This document shows, piece by piece, positions 6,367 to 6,675 of a stretch of DNA of 6,675 nt. The translations under genes and the position numbers were made by a program. Position 1 is the first letter of the stretch; each line of letters starts with the position of its first letter. This DNA comes from Hydrogenophaga sp. Lineage in GTDB: Bacteria; Pseudomonadota; Gammaproteobacteria; Burkholderiales; Burkholderiaceae_C. The notes beneath the pieces were generated by a model. That model made no database searches, was not told the origin of the DNA, and saw only the letters and a program-made list of their open reading frames with translations. The stretch is taken from positions 1 to 6,675 of the forward strand of contig JAIFNE010000036.1 in NCBI GenBank assembly GCA_020047875.1, in the 5' to 3' direction.

Positions 6367-6675
6367 CTACACCACCGCCCCAGCATTCGGGTCGTCTGGA
6401 TCGCCTTCTTTCTTGGGACCGCCCTTGATCAGGTCTTCGCGCTTGACACCAAGCCACATGGCGATGGCAGAGGCCACGAAAACCGACGAGTAAATGCCGA
6501 ACAAAATACCGATGGTCAGCGCCAGCGCGAAGTAATACAGCGTCGGGCCGCCAAACAGCAGCATCGACAGCACCATGACCTCGGTCGAACCGTGCGTGAT
6601 GATGGTGCGGCTGATGGTGGCGGTGATGGCGTTGTCGATGATCTGCGCGGTCGTTTTCTTGCGGTGACGGCGGAA
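6367..6675 (-). CDS. secF: Protein translocase subunit SecF (C-terminal part)
   Basis: The C-terminal 102 codons of SecF; the rest lies beyond the window's right edge. SecF and SecD form an inner-membrane RND-type complex that uses the proton gradient to aid export of proteins through SecYEG. The visible part starts with FRRHRKKTTAQIIDNAI, continues with the conserved SRTIITHGSTEVMV, then two transmembrane helices (LSMLLFGGPTLYYFALALTIG and IYSSVFVASAIAMWLG in turn, the first abridged by its key FALAL-IGI core), and ends GVKREDLIKGG plus a charged tail of about 17 residues. The pattern SRTI-T-GT, FALAL-IGI, YSS-(F/Y)VASA is the SecF C-terminal signature. secD is expected upstream, outside the window. 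The gene ends with TAG at 6369-6367, and 108 bp separate it from the next gene on the same strand. Confidence 0.95.
   Translation of the reverse strand, partial: FRRHRKKTTAQIIDNAITATISRTIITHGSTEVMVLSMLLFGGPTLYYFALALTIGILFGIYSSVFVASAIAMWLGVKREDLIKGGPKKEGDPDDPNAGAVV

Overview
This 6.7-kb, G+C-rich window looks like a bacterial chromosome segment from Burkholderiales, most likely Comamonadaceae (Hydrogenophaga/Acidovorax-like). Support comes from strongly GC-biased codon use, the LysM-dprA pair, a DUF1631 protein, a beta/gammaproteobacterial-type SecF tail, and an intergenic hairpin element built around CCCCCTTGAGGGGG that I recall as common in that family. No mobile element, CRISPR array, tRNA or rRNA is visible.

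Layout, left to right. (1) Minus strand, 20-1062: peptide deformylase (def) followed, with overlapping stop and start codons, by a small lipoprotein containing two tandem BamE/SmpA-like repeats. (2) A 267-bp divergent intergenic region (1063-1329), AT-richer than its surroundings. It holds a weak promoter candidate for the plus strand, a 9-bp inverted repeat, and a distant Shine-Dalgarno plus a GC hairpin ahead of def. (3) Plus strand, 1330-3695: a secreted LysM-domain protein and then dprA (DNA uptake/transformation), 14 nt apart and probably one operon. (4) A convergent 106-bp gap with three consecutive hairpins (3731-3801), a repeat-like element between dprA and the next gene. (5) Minus strand, 3802-6258: an 818-residue DUF1631 protein with a GTG start and a Gly/Ser-rich linker. 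(6) A 108-bp gap with a CRP-like palindrome close to the DUF1631 start. (7) Minus strand, 6367 to the window end: the C-terminal third of SecF.

Functionally the window is mostly housekeeping: protein maturation (def), Sec export (secF), envelope proteins (lipoprotein, LysM) and competence/recombination (dprA). The least understood parts are the long C-terminal region of the LysM protein, the two-repeat BamE-like lipoprotein coupled to def, and the DUF1631 protein with its possible CRP-type control site. I see no clear new multi-gene system; these are the leads worth following.
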